A stretch of 64,000 nucleotides of DNA from CAJQQY01 sp045104975 (GCA_045104975.1 JBGCCY010000180.1:5020-69019), one strand, 5' to 3'. Shown: positions 42,533 to 51,235, numbered from the stretch's first letter. The notes: a model not told the origin generated them from the letters alone. Translations and numbers: made by a program.

Positions 42533-43303
42533 ATGAGAATCAAAAATCAATTTGACCTTACTGGCAAAGTTGCCATCGTCACCGGTGCATCAAAAGGAAT
42601 TGGAGAATCTATCGTTCGAGGATTATGCGAGCATGGTGCAAAAGTAATCGTCAGTTCAAGAAATCAAGAAGCGGTGGATGCAGTAGCACAAGGATTAAAA
42701 GACGATGGATATGAAGCAACAGGAATTGCTTGCCATGTTGGAAATGAAGATCAATTACAAAATTTAGTGGATAAAACTATCGAGATTTATGGAGGTGTAG
42801 ATATCTTAGTCAACAATGCTGCAACGAATCCAACCTTTGCTCCAATCACCAAAGCTACAGGAGAAATTTTTGATAAAATAATGAATGTCAATGTCAAAGC
42901 ATGTATGCTTTTGGCGAATATGTGCTATAAATCTATGAAAAGTAGAGGTGGTGGATCTGTCATTAATATTGCTTCTGTGGAAGGATTGCATCCATCATTT
43001 GGACTAGGCATGTATAGTGTGAGTAAAGCTGCTGTGATTATGTTGACTAAAAATATGGCGAAAGAGTGGGGAAGAGCAGGAATTAGAGCAAATGCAATTT
43101 GTCCAGGTTTGATTCAAACGAAATTCAGTTCAGCACTTTGGAAAAACGAAGAAATTTTCAATCAATTTGTCAAAGAATTACCTTCAGGAAGAATGGCTCA
43201 ACCAGACGAAATGGCTGGATTAGCAGTATTCCTAGCATCTAATGCTTCAAGTTATTCCACCGGAGGTGTGTTTGTTGCAGATGGAGGTCATTTAATAAAA
43301 TAG
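42533..43303 (+). CDS. Short-chain dehydrogenase/reductase (classical SDR)
   Basis: 256 residues from ATG 42533. An in-frame TTG at 42452 would add 27 non-SDR residues and overlap the previous gene, so I reject it. Motifs: cofactor GASKGIGESI near 18-27, NNAATNPTF after strand 4, catalytic Ser in VINIASVEG, Tyr/Lys in MYSVSKAAV, and the C-terminal GGVFVADGGHLI. Classical SDRs reduce or oxidise alcohols and ketones with NAD(P)H. The basic SSRNQEA after strand 2 hints at NADP. Substrate unknown. It follows the VWA gene by 70 bases. Confidence 0.88.
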   Translation: MRIKNQFDLTGKVAIVTGASKGIGESIVRGLCEHGAKVIVSSRNQEAVDAVAQGLKDDGYEATGIACHVGNEDQLQNLVDKTIEIYGGVDILVNNAATNPTFAPITKATGEIFDKIMNVNVKACMLLANMCYKSMKSRGGGSVINIASVEGLHPSFGLGMYSVSKAAVIMLTKNMAKEWGRAGIRANAICPGLIQTKFSSALWKNEEIFNQFVKELPSGRMAQPDEMAGLAVFLASNASSYSTGGVFVADGGHLIK

Positions 43304-43391
43304 ATAAAAATAATTTCAAACCTTATGAACAAAGGCGTTTTTGAATTGTATTTTTTTTATAATTTCGTTTAAGAAAATTTATAAAGAAAAT

Positions 43392-44435
43392 ATGCTTCAA
43401 AAATGCCTTTTGTTTTTTATTGGATTATTGGTCTTTAGTTCTAACATCGAACTAAGAGCTGAAATAGTTTTTGATAAAAAAACTGGAAAGAAGGAAAGTA
43501 TTTTTGATGTCATGAGCCAACCAAATGAATTGGCAATTACTTTAATTTTTGATGTTCAAGAAATTATTGATGATCGGAAAAGTGAAAAAAAGCATCCTGC
43601 CGTTTTAACTTTTATTGACAAAGAAGGTGTTCTTCAAAATTGGAATATTGATGTCGAAGCTCGAGGTGTTTTTCGAAGATATAATTGTCCTGAAATGCCT
43701 CCCATAAAAATGAATTTTAAAAAATCAGATTTAAAAGAAAAAGGGCTAAGCAAATTTGATGATTATAAAATTGTTACGCATTGTATAGAAGACTATGAAA
43801 GCGCCAAATCGGTGGTTCTAAAAGAGTATCTTGCCTATAAATACTATAACTCCATTACAGAAAATAGCTTCCGAGTTCAATTATTAAGAATCAATTATGT
43901 CGATTCCAAAACTGGAATTATTCGACAACATTACGGTTTTATCATTGAAGATTTTGCCTTGTTGAGAGATCGGGTTGGTGCTGAAAAATGTAAAAACCCG
44001 TTGGGTATTGCCAAAGAAGAAATCAATCGGGAAGAATACAAAAAACTAGCACTCTTTCAATATATGATTGGAAATTCAGACTGGAGTTTAAAACAAGTAA
44101 GAAATGTAAAAATAATGTTTTTAGATGGAAAGTATGTAGTTATCCCTTATGACTTTGATTTTGCAGGACTGGTTTTGGCTCCCTACGCCAGAGTCAATGC
44201 TGACTATGGTTTAACCTCTTTGAGAGAAAGAGTTTATCTAGGTTTTGAAGAAGATTTAGAAGATTTGGAAGCGGTGAAAAAGCGATTTAAAAAACGTCAG
44301 GGAAGGTTTAAACGAAAAACAAAATATTTCTTTCTTTTGCATAAAGTTCACAGAAGGAGTGTACTTATTTATCTAAAATCTTTTTACAAAAACTTGGACA
44401 ATATTCAATTGCCAACCAAAAATGGGGCAAGTTAG
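43392..44435 (+). CDS. Secreted CotH-like protein of unknown function
   Basis: 347 residues from ATG 43392, where a signal peptide starts (MLQKCLLFFIGLLVFSSN). The mature part has blocks spaced as in CotH-type atypical kinases: EARGVFRRYNCPEMPPIKMN, a Lys-containing VVLKEYLAYKYYNSI, FIIEDFALLRDRVG, then ALFQYMIGNSDWSLKQVRNV and VIPYDFDFAGLV, where the Asp-containing NSDW and DFDF could be catalytic and metal sites. CotH kinases phosphorylate secreted proteins. The link rests on motif order alone, so a plain 'secreted protein' remains possible. Its stop overlaps the converging small gene by 4 bases. Confidence 0.5.
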   Translation: MLQKCLLFFIGLLVFSSNIELRAEIVFDKKTGKKESIFDVMSQPNELAITLIFDVQEIIDDRKSEKKHPAVLTFIDKEGVLQNWNIDVEARGVFRRYNCPEMPPIKMNFKKSDLKEKGLSKFDDYKIVTHCIEDYESAKSVVLKEYLAYKYYNSITENSFRVQLLRINYVDSKTGIIRQHYGFIIEDFALLRDRVGAEKCKNPLGIAKEEINREEYKKLALFQYMIGNSDWSLKQVRNVKIMFLDGKYVVIPYDFDFAGLVLAPYARVNADYGLTSLRERVYLGFEEDLEDLEAVKKRFKKRQGRFKRKTKYFFLLHKVHRRSVLIYLKSFYKNLDNIQLPTKNGAS

Positions 44436-44602
44436 GAAAGCAAAATTCTCCTTACCATTAAAACTAGGAATAGAACTACCGCCATTACAAATCCCCAGAT
44501 CAATAAATTATCTTGCAAATGACCTGTTCCATCTGTTAATTTTTTAGCCATATAACCAACAAAAGCAACCAATAAAATAAAACCAAAAACTCGTTTAAAC
44601 AT
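44432..44602 (-). CDS. Small two-helix membrane protein
   Basis: 56 residues from ATG 44602; an upstream ATG at 44635 would add 11 Lys/Asn-rich residues. Helices lie at about 4-20 (VFGFILLVAFVGYMAKKL) and 33-50 (LIWGFVMAVVLFLVLMVRRI). Positive residues after the helices suit an inner-membrane hairpin. No family recognised. It converges on, and overlaps by 4 bases, the gene ending at 44435. Confidence 0.5.
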   Translation of the reverse strand: MFKRVFGFILLVAFVGYMAKKLTDGTGHLQDNLLIWGFVMAVVLFLVLMVRRILLS

Positions 44603-44801
44603 TTTAAAAATATTTTTATTCTTGAAAAAAAGCACAAGGTAGTCTAAGTCTCTTTTTTAATCAATAAAAAACCATTCCAATCGTCTTTTCCCAAACATTT
44701 ACACTACTTCGAATCTAATTTGATTTCCTATCGTTCAACTATTTCAATTCAACAAAGTTTATATCTTTACATTTTAAAAAATTAAATTAAAAAATCGAAT
44801 C

Positions 44802-45116
44802 ATGGCAGAAAATAAAAACAAGCCTAATCAATTAAATATCGAACTTCCTGAAGAAGTAGCAGAAGGAACCTATTCTAACTTAGCAATCATTTCTCATTCT
44901 AATTCCGAATTTGTCGTGGATTTTATTAGACTAGTTCCTAATGTTCCTAAGGCAAAAGTAAAATCTCGAATTATTTTGACTCCTCAACACGCCAAGCGAT
45001 TAATGCGTGCCTTGGTAGATAATGTAAAAAAATTCGAAGGACAACATGGAATAATTGAAGAACCAGATCAGCAATATCCTCCTATGAATTTTAATACACC
45101 GAAGGCACAAGCATAG
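44802..45116 (+). CDS. DUF3467 protein
   Basis: 104 residues, the typical length. Family features are ELPEEVAEGTYSNLAIISHS, SEFVVDFIRLVPNVPKAKVK, and RIILTPQHAKRLMRALVDNV. DUF3467 proteins are small, cytoplasmic and widely conserved in Bacteroidota and other phyla; no function is established. A -7-like TATCTTTA is at 44762-44769. The gene is alone and ends at a strong terminator. Confidence 0.88.
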   Translation: MAENKNKPNQLNIELPEEVAEGTYSNLAIISHSNSEFVVDFIRLVPNVPKAKVKSRIILTPQHAKRLMRALVDNVKKFEGQHGIIEEPDQQYPPMNFNTPKAQA

Positions 45117-45141
45117 GTATTTAAAATTAAGAAGTTGTAAA

Positions 45142-45178
45142 AAAAAAATATCGTTACTTGTGTAGCGATATTTTTTTT
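45142..45178 (+). terminator. Rho-independent terminator of the DUF3467 gene
   Basis: AAAATATCGTTAC pairs with GTAGCGATATTTT (one G-T pair) around TTGT, followed by eight T's. A textbook intrinsic terminator. Confidence 0.88.
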
Positions 45179-45240
45179 AGTTTAAGCGGAACCTGAAAAA
45201 AGGAAATCCTAATCCAAATAAATATAAATAAACTTGAGAT

Positions 45241-45873
45241 TTAATCCCATCTCTCCCGCACCCATTTGTATTGGTAGTTTTTAAAGAGAAGTCTAATGGA
45301 AAATAATTGCATATAAAAATAGGCAATTTCACTTCCAGTAATATATTGACTTTGACTCCAATGAAGAAATTCCTTTGAATTTTGAATAAAGGAAATTAGC
45401 TCAAAGGTTACGTTTGGATTTTCCTTTTTTTGAAATAAAACACCTTTTTGAGGGACAATCTGGCACTGATGAATTTTTCCAAATTGAGAAAACTTTTTAT
45501 TGAGAAACGAATTGATATTTTTTTGATTTTTAAATCGTCTTTTTTCTAAGATCCAATTCATTGATTTTTCTAAGGCTACAATTTTATTTTGGAAGTCTAA
45601 TAGATAGGTTTCATATTCCTTCATTTGCTTTGCATTCATGCATCCTCCTCTTGCTAGTTTTTGTACATACCTGATATCCCTACTAAAATTTTCCACCAAT
45701 AATTGTCCTTCTTGATAAATAAATTTTTCATTTTTATCATTTGACTTTATTTGATTCATCAAATAGTTTTTAATAGAATCCAAATCAACCAAAGCAAACT
45801 GAATAGATTGTTGAGCAAAAATATTTGAATAGAAAAAAAGAAAAAATATCAAGAATTGGAATTGAGTTTTCAT
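45241..45873 (-). CDS. Exported OmpH/Skp-like protein
   Basis: 210 residues with a signal peptide (MKTQFQFLIFFLFFYSNIFA, then Q). FALVDLDSIKNYLMNQIKSN followed by a long charged coiled-coil (LLDFQNKIVALEKSMNWILE) resembles the OmpH/Skp family of trimeric periplasmic chaperones. The part after about 110 is longer and more aromatic than usual. The conserved strand at the start is the main support. The family is plausible, not certain. It is monocistronic, with a long empty region beyond its 5' end. Confidence 0.4.
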   Translation of the reverse strand: MKTQFQFLIFFLFFYSNIFAQQSIQFALVDLDSIKNYLMNQIKSNDKNEKFIYQEGQLLVENFSRDIRYVQKLARGGCMNAKQMKEYETYLLDFQNKIVALEKSMNWILEKRRFKNQKNINSFLNKKFSQFGKIHQCQIVPQKGVLFQKKENPNVTFELISFIQNSKEFLHWSQSQYITGSEIAYFYMQLFSIRLLFKNYQYKWVRERWD

Positions 45874-46284
45874 AATTTCATTTTAGCATAAATATTAAAC
45901 TCAAGGTAGAAAGGAATACTAAATAATTATTTTAAGGAAAACTTAAAGAAATGTTATTTACAACTTCGCTAGAGGCAAAAAAAACAACAACTTCTATAAT
46001 TTCAAACTCAAAGGTTGATGCAAATAATATTCTTTTACCTATTCGTAAATGATGTGTCCACTTTTAGTTTGAATTTTGATAAAAAACAGTTAATTTTGAA
46101 TAAGATTAATGTTTCCTTCCTTAGGAAATCCTTATAATCAACCTCCCCATCTAAGACTGTTTTATTTGAAAACTCTTTTCTAACCTTTTAGTCGTACCAC
46201 TAAACCAATTTGATTTTTTTGAAAAATTATATCACTACCATTGAGATGGAATTAGAACTTATATACACGTAATTAACACAAAGA
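45874..46284. other. Intergenic region of 410 bp
   Basis: No gene is visible. It holds the clear promoter at 46068-46098 and a short hairpin-prone TTTCCTTCCTTAGGAAA at about 46112-46128 in the leader of the SH3 gene. Confidence 0.5.
46068..46098 (+). promoter_or_regulatory. Consensus Bacteroidota promoter of the SH3-domain gene
   Basis: TTTG (46068-46071), 19-base spacer, TAATTTTG (46091-46098): an exact match to TTTG-N19-TAnnTTTG. Transcription would start near 46105, giving a leader of about 180 bases before the ATG at 46285. Confidence 0.65.
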
Positions 46285-47115
46285 ATGAAAAAGATAACCT
46301 TACTTTTAGCCATCATCTTTATTGGATTAGCAGAAATAAATGCCCAAGGGAATGAACAAAACGACCTTGAGCATTTATACAGGAACAAGCCTATTTATAA
46401 GGTAATTAGGTCAACCTATTTTAGAGAATACGATATCTCAGACTCTGCGATTAAAGCAGAAATTCCAAAAGGGAGTAATGTGAAGGTGATCAATTCTTTT
46501 TTTAGAGGAAAATGGGAAATCCTTTACCAGGGTGAAACAGGTTGGGTTAATGAGAGTGATCTACGTTTTCATGAGGCAGGAGGAAAAAATGAATTTGGCG
46601 CTTCAGATTCCTTGTACAAAAACCAGCCAACTTATTTTGTAAGAAATGAAACGTTTTTAAAAGAACACATGTCTTTTGAATCAGCAACACTAGATATTGT
46701 GCCGAAGGGAGTTAAAGTTGTAGTTATCAATTCATTATTTAATGATTGGTGGGAGGTTTTATATGATAACCGAAGAGGGAATCTGCCAAAAAATATGTTA
46801 AGCTATAATGAAATAAGTCAAATTCAAGAACCGAGTCAGACTTACAACCAGCCCCCAATTATAACTCACAATCCAACTTATTCTGAGCCTAAACCTGAGC
46901 CTAGTTCTAATACATCAATCGATAGAATCAAATATTCAAAAAGAGTTACTAAAAAAACCAGTCTAAGAAAAAGTTCAAGTTCAAAATCAAGAGTAATTTT
47001 AAGATTGGAAGTTGGACAAAAAGTTTCAGTTATTGATGATTCAGAACAATGGTGGGCGAAAGTGATGTACCAAGAGAAGATAGGATGGGTGAAAAAAAGT
47101 TTACTTAAGGATTAG
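46285..47115 (+). CDS. Exported protein with three SH3b domains
   Basis: 276 residues with a signal peptide ending near NAQ (21). Three bacterial SH3 units follow: about 35-93 (IPKGSNVKVINSFFRGKWEI, GETGWVNESDLRF), about 110-172 (VPKGVKVVVINSLFNDWWEV) and about 220-276 (VTKKTSLRKSSSSKSRVILR, QEKIGWVKKSLLKD). A proline-rich linker lies before the last. SH3b domains commonly bind cell-wall peptides, so a periplasmic peptidoglycan-binding role is likely. It is followed 15 bases later by an unknown gene. Confidence 0.78.
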   Translation: MKKITLLLAIIFIGLAEINAQGNEQNDLEHLYRNKPIYKVIRSTYFREYDISDSAIKAEIPKGSNVKVINSFFRGKWEILYQGETGWVNESDLRFHEAGGKNEFGASDSLYKNQPTYFVRNETFLKEHMSFESATLDIVPKGVKVVVINSLFNDWWEVLYDNRRGNLPKNMLSYNEISQIQEPSQTYNQPPIITHNPTYSEPKPEPSSNTSIDRIKYSKRVTKKTSLRKSSSSKSRVILRLEVGQKVSVIDDSEQWWAKVMYQEKIGWVKKSLLKD

Positions 47116-47130
47116 GATAAAAACGAGAAA

Positions 47131-47646
47131 ATGACCTTAGTTGAATTCAATGAGAACTTAAATAAAATTGATTTTAAGCTTGGAGATAATATTCAAAGCT
47201 TGGAAAATTACTTACTTGCATGTTTGACTCAATTGGAAATACATAAAAGTATAGAACCTTCCTACCAAATATTCCTATTAATCTTTGACCAAGCTAGGAA
47301 TGGCTCTAAGGTAGATTTTGATCCATCTTGGAAAGAATTGAATAGAGATGAATTTGATTACCTATCTGAATTGGAAGGGGTTAAAGCCGATCTACAATCT
47401 CTTGCTGCTGACCTAATTCAAACTAGGGAAATTCAAAGCCATCCTGATTATGTAAAAAAAGAAAATCGCTTTGAGTGGGATTCCGAAGGTGGAGTTAGAT
47501 TTTATAATGGAACTACGCCAGATGCTATTTTAGGATATGCTGCTACTAGATTTGAAGGGGAATATCATGAAAGTGCTTTTCAAGAAAAAAAAGTTACCTG
47601 GAAGGAATTCACTTACCCTATTTGGACTGGAATTTCTTATGAATGA
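47131..47646 (+). CDS. Hypothetical cytoplasmic protein downstream of the SH3b gene
   Basis: 171 residues, no signal peptide or membrane helix, acidic. Segments: LVEFNENLNKIDFKLGDNIQ, a helical middle (YLSELEGVKADLQSLAADLI), and an aromatic C-terminus YPIWTGISYE. I recognise no family. The 15-base gap after the SH3b gene implies co-transcription from the promoter at 46068. Confidence 0.6.
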   Translation: MTLVEFNENLNKIDFKLGDNIQSLENYLLACLTQLEIHKSIEPSYQIFLLIFDQARNGSKVDFDPSWKELNRDEFDYLSELEGVKADLQSLAADLIQTREIQSHPDYVKKENRFEWDSEGGVRFYNGTTPDAILGYAATRFEGEYHESAFQEKKVTWKEFTYPIWTGISYE

Positions 47647-47674
47647 TGATTCGGAATTTTAATCAAAAATTGGT

Positions 47675-48493
47675 CTAAAAAAATTCAAACGACTTCCAAG
47701 GTTTCCAACTTAATGGACAAAGTAAATAATGCTCTTTTACCTTCTTCTCCGTTCGAATAAATATTACCCCCATATAAAATAAGTCTATCGAAATGGTTAC
47801 TCGAGGATGAGCTTTAAGTTTTTCCCAGGCTTCTTCCATTTCGCGACTCCAATGAATATCATCAAAAACAAATACCGTTTCATTATGTGCAAACCCTAAA
47901 CAGGATTCGAAATATTCAAGTGTCGGATCTAATCTATGATTCCCATCAATAAAAACATAATCCAGTTTCCCTAAATCATTCAAAGCCAAATGCATCGTAT
48001 CTGCAAATTGCCCCACTCGCACTTCTACATTTTTTATATTCATTTCTTCCAAATGGAAGTTGGCTAATTTGGCAATTTGAGGATCACCTTCCAACGTAAT
48101 GAATTGAGCATTCAAGGAAGCAGATGCTTGATAAATTGTTGAAATTCCAAGTGACGTACCTAGCTCCAACATCGTCTTAGGTTTATAAAAGTTAACCAAA
48201 CGAAATAATGTTTGACATTGCCATTTTTTGGAAGCTGCATTTTTAGCAATACTACCGATCGTTTTTTCTTTCTGATTTCCGGAAATCGATCCCGCACCAA
48301 AATCTGTTGTTATTATTTTTGTGGAATTTCTTTCTATAATTTTTCGAAGATGCTCCATTGATTGAAATACATAGTATTCCCGATCATCTTCCAACACATT
48401 AAGTGCGAAATCATAGACGAAAGGAGAGTGAACTTGATACTTAGTATCAGCTATAGAATAGAATCGAAGATATCGTAAAATGGAATGTAGCAA
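47675..48493 (-). CDS. Class I SAM-dependent methyltransferase
   Basis: 272 residues. The SAM-binding motif I is TMLELGTSLGIS (about 109-120), the acid after strand 2 is FITLEGDPQIA, and the family motif IV is LDYVFIDGNHRLDPTLEYF, as in O-methyltransferase-like proteins (Methyltransf_24 type). The opening YQVHSPFVYDFALNVLEDD is common to a Bacteroidota subgroup. The only early start in frame is TTG at 48493; no ATG precedes the conserved region. Substrate unknown; cytoplasmic. Confidence 0.8.
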   Translation of the reverse strand: MLHSILRYLRFYSIADTKYQVHSPFVYDFALNVLEDDREYYVFQSMEHLRKIIERNSTKIITTDFGAGSISGNQKEKTIGSIAKNAASKKWQCQTLFRLVNFYKPKTMLELGTSLGISTIYQASASLNAQFITLEGDPQIAKLANFHLEEMNIKNVEVRVGQFADTMHLALNDLGKLDYVFIDGNHRLDPTLEYFESCLGFAHNETVFVFDDIHWSREMEEAWEKLKAHPRVTISIDLFYMGVIFIRTEKKVKEHYLLCPLSWKPWKSFEFF

Positions 48494-48621
48494 ATGAATT
48501 ATTTTTTTTGGAAAACAAATGTTAGTCTTTGAATCGGAATTAACAAATTTTTAATTAAAAATATTTATCATTTTTGCACCACTAAAAATTGATTCTAAGT
48601 AAAAAAATGTAATTAAGTCAA

Positions 48622-48676
48622 GCTAAAAATGAAATTAGCACTCCTTTTAATCGTTTTTAATTTCATTTTAGCATGA
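48622..48676. repeat. Inverted repeat that also reads as a 15-codon signal-like mini-ORF
   Basis: GCTAAAAATGAAATTA (48622-48637) pairs with TAATTTCATTTTAGC (about 48658-48672). The same DNA encodes MKLALLLIVFNFILA then TGA (48629-48676). It lies in the leader region of the gene at 48736. It could be a small hairpin regulator or chance. No function is claimed. Confidence 0.4.
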
Positions 48677-48735
48677 CCACAAATTTTTTCTTAGAATGAT
48701 AAAATTTTCTCAAACAAATTACCGTTTTTGTCACT

Positions 48736-49341
48736 ATGAAAAAAACCAAACTAATCATCACCTTATTATTTTTGATCTTGCAATCAGGTATCAGTCAATC
48801 CTATCGAACTGCTGCTGGAATTCGATTGGGAACCGGAGCTGGGCCAGCAATCACCATCCAACAAAAAATTGCCAAATATTCTACCATCGAAGGAATTTTT
48901 CAACCCAACTTTAAAGATAATGTTTCTTCCCTTGATTTGATTTATGAGCGACATCATAAGATTTTAATCAAACGAGTTAATATTTACATGGGAGCTGGAT
49001 TGCATAAAGACTGGCGACCAACGAATCATGAATTAGAATTGGATGAAAAAGCCGACGCAGGTTTTGTAGGAATTATTGGAGGAGAAGTCACCTTTAAAAA
49101 ATTAAATGTAAGTTGGGATTATAAACCTTCCATCAACATGTTGGGCGGAGATACTCATCTCGCTCATCAATCGGCCATCTCTCTTCGAGTAATTTTGGTA
49201 AAACAGAAAAAGAAAAAAATTAATTGGCGATTTTGGAAAAAGGAAAAATCTAACAAAGAAAAACGCAAGGATAAAAGAGCTGAAAAGAAGAAGCCAGCAA
49301 AAGAAAAGAAAAAAATTAATTGGCGTTTCTGGGAGAAATAA
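48736..49341 (+). CDS. Outer-membrane-type protein with duplicated KKKINWRFW tail
   Basis: 201 residues with a signal peptide cleaved near ISQ (21). Residues 22-155 alternate strands and turns (AAGIRLGTGAGPAITIQQKI, GAGLHKDWRPTNH, SWDYKPSINML), like a small outer-membrane beta-barrel. The last 45 residues are extremely Lys-rich. They contain the same motif twice, KKKINWRFWKKEK and KKKINWRFWEK at the very C-terminus, encoded by a 19-base direct repeat (49211-49229 and 49307-49325). The tail's role is unknown. A terminator follows. Confidence 0.6.
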   Translation: MKKTKLIITLLFLILQSGISQSYRTAAGIRLGTGAGPAITIQQKIAKYSTIEGIFQPNFKDNVSSLDLIYERHHKILIKRVNIYMGAGLHKDWRPTNHELELDEKADAGFVGIIGGEVTFKKLNVSWDYKPSINMLGGDTHLAHQSAISLRVILVKQKKKKINWRFWKKEKSNKEKRKDKRAEKKKPAKEKKKINWRFWEK

Positions 49342-49364
49342 ATGGCAACTTTTTTAAACAATTG

Positions 49365-49395
49365 AACCTGCTAAGACTTTTAGTTTTAGCAGGTT
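49365..49395 (+). terminator. Terminator hairpin
   Basis: AACCTGCTAA (49365-49374) pairs with TTAGCAGGTT (49386-49395), followed by T's. Confidence 0.8.
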
Positions 49396-49422
49396 TTTGT
49401 TTTAGAAAAAATGCTACATTTG
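49396..49422 (+). promoter_or_regulatory. Possible promoter of the SDR gene at 49469
   Basis: TTTG (49396-49399) and an exact -7 type TACATTTG (49415-49422) with a short 15-base spacer, 46 bases before the ATG. Confidence 0.35.
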
Positions 49423-49468
49423 GTCTTTTATATTTTAAAATTTATTCTAAGAATTCAATAAATAATAA

Positions 49469-50176
49469 ATGAATAAAACAGCGTACATCACAGGAGGTTC
49501 CAAAGGAATTGGATTAGGAATTGCAAAAGCAATGTTGGCAGAAGGCATGAAAGTAGCCATCACAGGTAGAAATGCTGAAACTTTAAATTCAGCAATCGAA
49601 GAATTAAATAAAGTTGGGAATGGAGAAATCTTAGCCATCGAATCTGATGTTCGAAATTTCGAATCTGAAAAAAATGCGATTGAACAAGTTTTGGAAAAAT
49701 GGGGAACACTTGATGTTGTGATTGCAAATGCAGGTGTCGGAAAATTTGCTTCCATCGAAGAGATGAGTTTAGAAGATTGGAATTCGGTGATCGACATAAA
49801 TTTGACTGGAGTTTTCCATACGGTTAAAGCATCTATTCCAGCGATGAAACAATCGAAAGGATATATCATGACGATTGCTAGTTTAGCAGGTACTAATTTT
49901 TTTCAAAAAGGATCTGCTTACAATGCAAGTAAATTTGGTTTGGTGGGATTCACTCAAGCAGTCATGATGGACCTTCGCCAATATGGAATTAAAGTAACTA
50001 CCATTATGCCTGGGTCAGTTGCAACTTATTTTAATGGTCATGTTCCATCGGAAAAAGATGCTTGGAAAATTCAACCTGAAGATATTGGTCAAATGGTAGT
50101 CGATTTGTTGAAGATGAATCCGAGAACCTTGCCAAGTAAAGTAGAAGTAAGACCTTCGATGCCGCCTAATAAATAA
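49469..50176 (+). CDS. Short-chain dehydrogenase/reductase
   Basis: 235 residues. Cofactor motif TGGSKGIGLGIAKAM at 8-22, TGRNAE after strand 2 (Arg suggests NADP), NAG at about 89-91, catalytic Ser in IMTIASLAGTN and Tyr/Lys in AYNASKFGLVGF. PGSVATYFNG follows strand 6. Related to 3-ketoacyl-ACP-reductase-like SDRs; the short C-terminus leaves the substrate open. Monocistronic, between two terminators. Confidence 0.88.
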   Translation: MNKTAYITGGSKGIGLGIAKAMLAEGMKVAITGRNAETLNSAIEELNKVGNGEILAIESDVRNFESEKNAIEQVLEKWGTLDVVIANAGVGKFASIEEMSLEDWNSVIDINLTGVFHTVKASIPAMKQSKGYIMTIASLAGTNFFQKGSAYNASKFGLVGFTQAVMMDLRQYGIKVTTIMPGSVATYFNGHVPSEKDAWKIQPEDIGQMVVDLLKMNPRTLPSKVEVRPSMPPNK

Positions 50177-50189
50177 TTTAAAAAAAGGA

Positions 50190-50221
50190 GAAGTTCCTGA
50201 TTTTTATAAATCAGGAACTTC
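50190..50221 (+). terminator. Rho-independent terminator of the SDR gene
   Basis: GAAGTTCCTGATTT pairs with AAATCAGGAACTTC (50190-50221), followed by TTTT. Confidence 0.87.
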
Positions 50222-50255
50222 TTTTCATTAGTGAAAAATTCCTAATTTTACTTCT

Positions 50256-50726
50256 ATGAAAGCTGCCACCGTCAAACAAATCAAGGACGAATTAAACGAT
50301 CGATCTCCAAAAGAACTTTTGGAATACTGTCTTCGTTTATCCAAATTCAAAAAAGAAAATAAAGAACTCTTGACTTATCTTTTGTTTGAAGCTTCGGATG
50401 AAGAATCATTTATTCAAAGTATAAAAAACGAAATGGATGAGCAATTTGAAAACGTTAATCGAAAGAATTTTTATTATGCAAAAAAAGGAATTCGTAAAAT
50501 TTTGACTAGCGTAAAAAAGCACAATCGCTATACTCAAAACAAAGAAACAGAAGTGGATCTATTGATTTATTTTTGTCAATCACTCAAAACATTTTCCCCT
50601 TCGATTAGAAGAAGTACGACTATGATGAATTTGTACAATCGGCAAATTGAAATGATTAGGAAAAAAATCGAAAAGCTACATGAAGATTTGCAATATGATT
50701 ATGGAGAAGCTTTAAAAGATTTATAA
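50256..50726 (+). CDS. Conserved-type hypothetical helical protein
   Basis: 156 residues, cytoplasmic, all-helical and strongly charged: VKQIKDELNDRSPKELLEYC at the N-terminus, then a basic middle (YYAKKGIRKILTSVKKHNRY) and a C-terminal coil (IEMIRKKIEKLHEDLQYDYG). I recall proteins of this style in Bacteroidota but cannot attach a function. It starts 35 bases after the preceding terminator and converges on the acidic small protein at 50776. Confidence 0.6.
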   Translation: MKAATVKQIKDELNDRSPKELLEYCLRLSKFKKENKELLTYLLFEASDEESFIQSIKNEMDEQFENVNRKNFYYAKKGIRKILTSVKKHNRYTQNKETEVDLLIYFCQSLKTFSPSIRRSTTMMNLYNRQIEMIRKKIEKLHEDLQYDYGEALKDL

Positions 50727-50775
50727 ATAGAACCAATTCTGGGGTCGTAAAACGTACAACGTCAAACGAATTCAT

Positions 50776-51033
50776 TCATTCTTCCTCATCTTCAAATTCA
50801 TCTTCCTCAATTCGATCAACTAAATCTAAAACCCAAATGATTACTTTGGGGCTGAGGTATTTGGCGATGCCCGTTTTCTTGCTCGCTGACTTTAGAATTT
50901 TTACATTTTTATAACCCATCTTTCGCTCTTCCGCAATCTCGATATATTCATCCCATTCTTCATGAGTAATCATATTAAATTGAGCACGCATGATATCTAA
51001 GTCAGTTGGATCGTTGATGTCGTATTTTGGCAT
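50776..51033 (-). CDS. Small acidic hypothetical protein
   Basis: 85 residues. N-terminal helix-rich part (DPTDLDIMRAQFNMITHEEW), a basic central stretch (KNVKILKSASKKTGIAKYL), and an acidic tail (RIEEDEFEDEEE). No signal or membrane helix. No family recognised; base and codon use resemble its neighbours. It overlaps nothing and faces the gene at 50256. Confidence 0.55.
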   Translation of the reverse strand: MPKYDINDPTDLDIMRAQFNMITHEEWDEYIEIAEERKMGYKNVKILKSASKKTGIAKYLSPKVIIWVLDLVDRIEEDEFEDEEE

Positions 51034-51133
51034 TTTTGAGTTTTATTTTTATTCTTTATATTCTACTCTAGAAATATATTTTTGTTCTGAAATTTTATCT
51101 CAATCCTTTTGAACGTCAATTAAAATAAAATTT

Positions 51134-51235
51134 ATGGGAATATTTATCTGCTTTGTAATTTTTATAGTTTCCTATATATTGGCTCACTTTAAATCGGAAA
51201 GTATCCTAAAGAAAATAAAAAATAATGATTTATAA
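51134..51235 (+). CDS. 33-residue single-helix membrane peptide
   Basis: ATG 51134 to TAA 51233-51235: MGIFICFVIFIVSYILAHFK, then a short basic tail. One strong membrane helix is followed by positive charge, suggesting an inner-membrane peptide with the C-terminus inside. Its last 11 bases overlap the start of the next small membrane gene, so the two would be translationally coupled. Its shortness leaves doubt. Confidence 0.4.
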   Translation: MGIFICFVIFIVSYILAHFKSESILKKIKNNDL

